The notes under the pieces: model-generated
What the model saw: only the letters and a program-made list of their open reading frames with translations
Database searches by the model: none
Told to the model about the DNA's origin: nothing
Program-made: the position numbers and the translations under genes
Assembly (NCBI RefSeq): GCF_009909195.1
Contig: NZ_JAAAMU010000016.1
Coordinates: 1-64,000, forward strand
DNA: 64,000 nt
DNA from: Paenibacillus sacheonensis
Lineage (GTDB): Bacteria > Bacillota > Bacilli > Paenibacillales > Paenibacillaceae
Direction of reading: 5' to 3'
In this document: positions 60,760-64,000 of the stretch, one piece after another
How the letters are laid out: each line of letters starts with the position of its first letter
How positions within the stretch are numbered: position 1 is the stretch's first letter

Positions 60760-61266
60760 ATGCGGTTGAGAACATCCATGCTGGCGCTCGTATGCGCGGC
60801 TTTAGCGGTCTTCATGCTCACGGGCTGCAGCAAAAGCGAGACGCCGTTGACCTATATGGACCAGGTCGAATCTACCGACTTGAGCGCCGAGCAGGGCGGA
60901 GCGGCCGACCTCGGCATCAGCGAGCAGGAGCTCGTGCGGCAGAAGGGCAAGCCGATCCGGACGCTGAACGACGGCGGGCGAAGCTTCATCTTCATGTACT
61001 CGGATTATCAGTATACGTCGGTCGACAACGAGGTGGTGGGCTACACCTTGAGCCCTGATTCCATGACGGCCAAGGGACTGAAGCTCGGCGCCGCCAAGGC
61101 GGATGTCCTAAGGCAATATGGCGACAGCTTCTACACGAGGGGCGAGAGCGGAAGCTCGGCAACGATCGGGTACATCGACAAGACGAATACGCTTGCCCTG
61201 GAGTTCGAGCTGAAGGACGGCCGGGTGAAGAATATCAGCGTCACGCTATTGAAAATGTACGAGTAA
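60760..61266 (+). CDS. Hypothetical lipoprotein
   Basis: A 168-residue lipoprotein with signal peptide and lipobox LTGC (Cys23). The mature part (SEQELVRQKGKPIRTLNDGG; KGLKLGAAKADVLRQYG) repeats a module resembling small secreted beta-lactamase-inhibitor-like or SmpA/BamE folds, with GxxxxDVLRxYGxxY. AAAGGAG lies 13 nt upstream. Function unknown. Confidence 0.8.
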   Translation: MRLRTSMLALVCAALAVFMLTGCSKSETPLTYMDQVESTDLSAEQGGAADLGISEQELVRQKGKPIRTLNDGGRSFIFMYSDYQYTSVDNEVVGYTLSPDSMTAKGLKLGAAKADVLRQYGDSFYTRGESGSSATIGYIDKTNTLALEFELKDGRVKNISVTLLKMYE

Positions 61267-61313
61267 GGTCCATATCCGGGACACAAAGAAGCGGCAAAAA
61301 GAAGCGGCAAATA

Positions 61314-61364
61314 GCGAAAAACGGCTGCCCTTGGACGTAAGGAGGCGGCCGTTTTTCGCTTTTT
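61314..61364 (+). terminator. Rho-independent terminator after the lipoprotein gene
   Basis: GCGAAAAACGGCTGCC pairs with GGCGGCCGTTTTTCGC (16 bp, one wobble), then TTTTTC. Strong. Confidence 0.85.
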
Positions 61365-61413
61365 CGTTGGAATTGCCCTGCGCAAACGATGCGGAATCAA
61401 GATTGGAGATTGC

Positions 61414-61535
61414 CTTGCGCCAATAAATTAGGCTGATAGATTTCCGGACTTAATTGCGCTAATAGCTAGCGGGATTAATGGTACGGATAACCTTAACTGC
61501 GCTAATTAATGGCGCACTATAACCGCGCGAATTCA
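61414..61535. repeat. Degenerate AT-rich repeat
   Basis: TGCGCCAATAAATTA (about 61416), TGCGCTAATAGCTAG (about 61455) and TGCGCTAATTAATGG (about 61499) recur about 39-44 nt apart. Non-coding; function unknown. Confidence 0.5.
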
Positions 61536-61553
61536 TGCAGGAATCGATACTGA

Positions 61554-62315
61554 TTAGTAAGCGGACCAGCCGCCGTCCGCGGTCACGACCGTGCCGTTGA
61601 CGAACTTGGCGTCATCGGAAGCGAGGAACAGCGCTACGCTCGCGATATCGTTCGGGTCGCCCGGCTGCGTACGCTGCAGACCCATGCCGGCCATAGCTTG
61701 CTCCAGACCGTATGGATCCGGCTCCGAACCGCCGATGCCGATGTTGGTCATGACGGCGCCGGGCGCGATCGCGTTGCAGCGGATGCCGAGCTTGCCGTAT
61801 TGGAAGCCGACGTTCTTCGTCATCCCGACGACGGCGTGTTTGGACGCCGTATAAGCAAGTCCTGCCCGCGAGCCGAACAGACCGCCGACCGAAGCGGTGT
61901 TGATAATCACGCCTTGGCCTTGCTCCTTCATGATCGGAATCGCTTTGCGAATGGCCCGCATCGGACCGGTTACGTTGATGCTCATGACCTTGTCCCACAT
62001 GGCATCGGTTACGGCTTCCGCGCTCATCATCGCATCCATGACCCCCGCGTTATTGACGAGAATGTCCAGCTTGCCGAAGCTCTCGACCGCCGTGTCGATC
62101 ATGCGCGCGACGTCTTCTTCGTTCGTGACGTTGACGGTGACGCCTTTGGCACTGCCGCCGGCCGAGGCGATCTCCTGCACGACCGTATCTACGGCCGAGG
62201 CATTGATGTCGGCGACGACAACGCTTGCCCCTTCGCTTGCGAACAATAAGGCCATGGATTTGCCCATGCCTGATGCGGCTCCTGTGATGACTGCGCTTTT
62301 CCCTTGCAATTTCAT
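61554..62315 (-). CDS. Short-chain dehydrogenase/reductase
   Basis: A 253-residue classical SDR: VITGAASGMGKSMA, LVNNAGVMDA, NTASVGGLFGSRAGLAYTASKHAV (catalytic Ser, Tyr, Lys), VTADGGWS. AGGAGG lies about 9 nt before the ATG. Divergent from the TetR gene, so probably its target. Substrate unknown. Confidence 0.92.
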   Translation of the reverse strand: MKLQGKSAVITGAASGMGKSMALLFASEGASVVVADINASAVDTVVQEIASAGGSAKGVTVNVTNEEDVARMIDTAVESFGKLDILVNNAGVMDAMMSAEAVTDAMWDKVMSINVTGPMRAIRKAIPIMKEQGQGVIINTASVGGLFGSRAGLAYTASKHAVVGMTKNVGFQYGKLGIRCNAIAPGAVMTNIGIGGSEPDPYGLEQAMAGMGLQRTQPGDPNDIASVALFLASDDAKFVNGTVVTADGGWSAY

Positions 62316-62396
62316 CTTCGTTCATCCTCCTGTCGATTGGTCGAATGGTGCGTTCATTGTGGCAATAGGGTCCAGACGCTTATAATAATAGCAATC

Positions 62397-62417
62397 CGTT
62401 AACCGAATAGATGACAT
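62397..62417. promoter_or_regulatory. Operator-like GTTAAC half site between SDR and TetR genes
   Basis: CCGTTAACCGAATAGATGAC has one GTTAACC arm and a loose GATGAC, similar to but weaker than sites A and B. It may belong to the adjacent TetR regulator. Confidence 0.3.
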
Positions 62418-62479
62418 TTTCCCCGAAAATGTAGTCTCTCGACGAAGTTGGCGAACATGCGCAAGGGTGGGAACCAGGT

Positions 62480-63091
62480 ATGACCAAAGTCGTTCATGAA
62501 TCGGATGCACGGACCGCCCGTTCGCGGAGTCAATTGAAATCGGCGCTGCTCGAGCTGCTGGGCGAGAAGCCGTTCAGCCAGATCCGAACCAAAGAAATCG
62601 CCGGGCGCGCCCGTATCCATAGAGTCACCTTCTACGATCATTATGCGGCGAAGGAGGATTTGCTCGAAGAATTGATCGATGACGTACTGACGGAATATGC
62701 GGACATCATCGAAAGCACGCCGAGCAATCTGATCGCCCAATGGCCGCCGATGCTGCTCGTCAAAACGATTCGGCAGTCGATCCGCCATATCGGCAAGCAC
62801 GCGGAGTTTTATCGGATCCTGCTGCTGACCAACGGCGTGCCCGACCTGACGAACCGGCTGCACGATCAGATGAGCCGTTCGCTTCACGTATCGCTCGGTC
62901 GAATGAGCACGAAGCATGCCGATATCGACTACGACCTGTTCATCGACTGGATCATCGGCGGCGCGATCGCGATCTATAAGCATTGGCTGCAAAGCGGCAT
63001 GAAGCAGACCGAAGAAGACATCGCGAAGCAGATGCTCCGCATCACGCTGGCCGCGGGCCAGGTATTTAACCCGCGACGAGTCATCTTGTGA
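62480..63091 (+). CDS. TetR family transcriptional regulator
   Basis: A 203-residue regulator. The N-terminal helix-turn-helix reads ALLELLGEKPFSQIRTKEIAGRARIHRVTFYDHYAAKEDLLEEL; the C-terminal ligand domain is helical. Start has only a weak ribosome site. Divergent from the SDR gene, which it likely represses until a small molecule binds. Confidence 0.93.
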   Translation: MTKVVHESDARTARSRSQLKSALLELLGEKPFSQIRTKEIAGRARIHRVTFYDHYAAKEDLLEELIDDVLTEYADIIESTPSNLIAQWPPMLLVKTIRQSIRHIGKHAEFYRILLLTNGVPDLTNRLHDQMSRSLHVSLGRMSTKHADIDYDLFIDWIIGGAIAIYKHWLQSGMKQTEEDIAKQMLRITLAAGQVFNPRRVIL

Positions 63092-63238
63092 ATAGGGAAG
63101 AGGAGGCATTCGTCGACCTTCTCCCCTATAAATAACGCTGCATCCGCCATCCTCTCCGTGAGTCATAACTCGCCGCCTGGCGCAGTCCAAGCACCTCATG
63201 CTTTCCCGCGCGAAGGCCGCACTCGGCGCGTTACCCCA

Positions 63239-63284
63239 AAAGAGCCGCCCGGGCGTCGAACAATCCGACGCCGAGGCGGCTCTT
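63239..63284 (-). terminator. Terminator of the FAH-family gene
   Basis: AAGAGCCGCC and GGCGTCG pair with CGACGCC and GGCGGCTCTT around a short internal loop. On the minus strand TTTTGGGG follows. Confidence 0.75.
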
Positions 63285-63290
63285 CACCAT

Positions 63291-63926
63291 TTAAATCAAA
63301 TCCACATAAAGCGGTCCGAACGTCTCTTCCTTGCCGCCGGCGGCAAGCTTCAGCTCCAGCGCGTCGCCGTCCGCCAGCGGTCCGACGCCCGCAGGCGTGC
63401 CGGTGTAGATAATATCGCCGGCGCCGAGTCCCATGCGCGTGCCGATGAAGTCGATCAGCTGCTGCAGGGAGAAGATCATGTCCCGCGGCGAGCCGGATTG
63501 CACGGTCTCGTCATTCTTGAGGAGACTGAAGACGATCTCCCCGAATGCCGCCTCGCCCCCGAACGGCTGAAACGGCCCCAATACGGCTGAGCCTACGAAG
63601 CCTTTGGCCAGCAGCCATGGATGACGCTTCTCCTTCAATTGCGACTGCACGTCTCGGGCGGTCAGATCGATGCCGAGCGCGATGCCGTCGACCAGTTCGT
63701 CCACGGTCATGCCGGCCTTATAAGTCTTCCCGATGCGGGCGACAATCTCCAGCTCGTAGTGGATTTCTCCGATCGAGCCGGGCAGCGCCAGCTTGCCGCT
63801 TGCCGGATGCAGCGCGTGCGTAGGCTTGGAGAAGATCATCGGCTCCTCCGGCACGTCGTTGCCGAGCTCCTTCGCGTGCAGCGCATAATTGCGGCCGACG
63901 CAGTAAATGTTGCGAATTTCTTCCAT
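63291..63926 (-). CDS. Fumarylacetoacetate hydrolase family protein
   Basis: A 211-residue member of the FAH family. [12 protein letters not shown] holds metal-binding Glu residues, [10 protein letters not shown] the metal-binding Asp and [13 protein letters not shown] a conserved Lys; [16 protein letters not shown] is typical at the start. Family members hydrolyse or isomerise acylpyruvates and 2-oxo acids; oxaloacetate decarboxylase or tautomerase is also possible. AAGGAG lies 12 nt before ATG. Confidence 0.92.
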   Translation of the reverse strand: MEEIRNIYCVGRNYALHAKELGNDVPEEPMIFSKPTHALHPASGKLALPGSIGEIHYELEIVARIGKTYKAGMTVDELVDGIALGIDLTARDVQSQLKEKRHPWLLAKGFVGSAVLGPFQPFGGEAAFGEIVFSLLKNDETVQSGSPRDMIFSLQQLIDFIGTRMGLGAGDIIYTGTPAGVGPLADGDALELKLAAGGKEETFGPLYVDLI

Positions 63927-64000
63927 GATTCATATGCTCCTTCGCTTACGAGGTCTGTTTTTCCATCATGCCCTAATGATAGCACGAGAGGGGGGCAAAC
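63927..64000 (-). promoter_or_regulatory. Candidate promoter of the FAH gene
   Basis: On the minus strand TGCTATCAT (extended -10) lies about 55 nt before the ATG. No clear -35 box within the window edge. Confidence 0.4.

Overview
The window is high-GC DNA from an endospore-forming Firmicute, most likely family Paenibacillaceae (Paenibacillus or Cohnella-like). This is inferred from strong AAGGAGG-type ribosome binding sites, sigma-A promoters, MsmX/YtcQ-type sugar ABC transporters, a PdaA-type spore-cortex deacetylase, a RacA-like protein and DUF5696/NHL-Yip1 genes. No rRNA, tRNA, prophage, transposase or CRISPR array was seen. Nearly all of the first 51 kb is devoted to carbohydrate uptake and breakdown.

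Region 1 (1-9.8 kb): the end of a GH4 glycosidase, a Gfo/Idh/MocA dehydrogenase and a membrane protein. A FadR-type GntR regulator then stands divergent from an operon of SDR, split transketolase (two subunits), an enolase-superfamily acid-sugar dehydratase, a serine hydrolase and a sialate O-acetylesterase-like protein. Region 2 (10-14.4 kb): an AraC regulator divergent from a GH127 beta-L-arabinofuranosidase and a ceramidase-like hydrolase.

Region 3 (14.4-32.1 kb) is the centrepiece. It starts from a strong promoter carrying a GTTAAC operator pair and a cre site. It holds a lipoprotein solute-binding protein, one MsmX-type ATPase, a 1006-residue membrane-tethered binding protein with carbohydrate-binding-like modules, two permeases, an NHL-TPR-Yip1 membrane protein, a DUF5696 protein, two more permeases, an ADP-ribosylglycohydrolase-family protein and a ThuA protein. 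It looks like two ABC importers sharing one ATPase, plus two surface proteins of unknown function. Region 4 (32.3-40.1 kb): two large secreted proteins (a parallel beta-helix protein and an SGNH esterase), each ending in two FN3 plus beta-sandwich modules, followed by an atypical IlvD-family dehydratase.

Region 5 (40.3-51.8 kb): a HemL-like aminotransferase, a 51-bp tandem-repeat array, then a tight run of Gfo/Idh oxidoreductase, MlrC (M81), GH39-like hydrolase, AAC(3)-like acetyltransferase, CehA-type PHP hydrolase and amidohydrolase, with an SDR converging on it. The combination suggests metabolism of an amino-sugar or aminocyclitol-like compound (inference). Region 6 (51.8-64 kb) is ordinary housekeeping and hypothetical genes: nucleotidyltransferase, AraC/GyrI regulator, PdaA, RacA-like protein, SPFH protein, pirin, small proteins, lipoprotein, SDR/TetR pair and an FAH-family hydrolase.

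A shared GTTAAC-based operator occurs at the promoters of three of these units (about 3.07, 14.46 and 51.83 kb). This suggests that the GntR regulator at 2.3-3.0 kb coordinates the acid-sugar operon, the transporter locus and the distal SDR.
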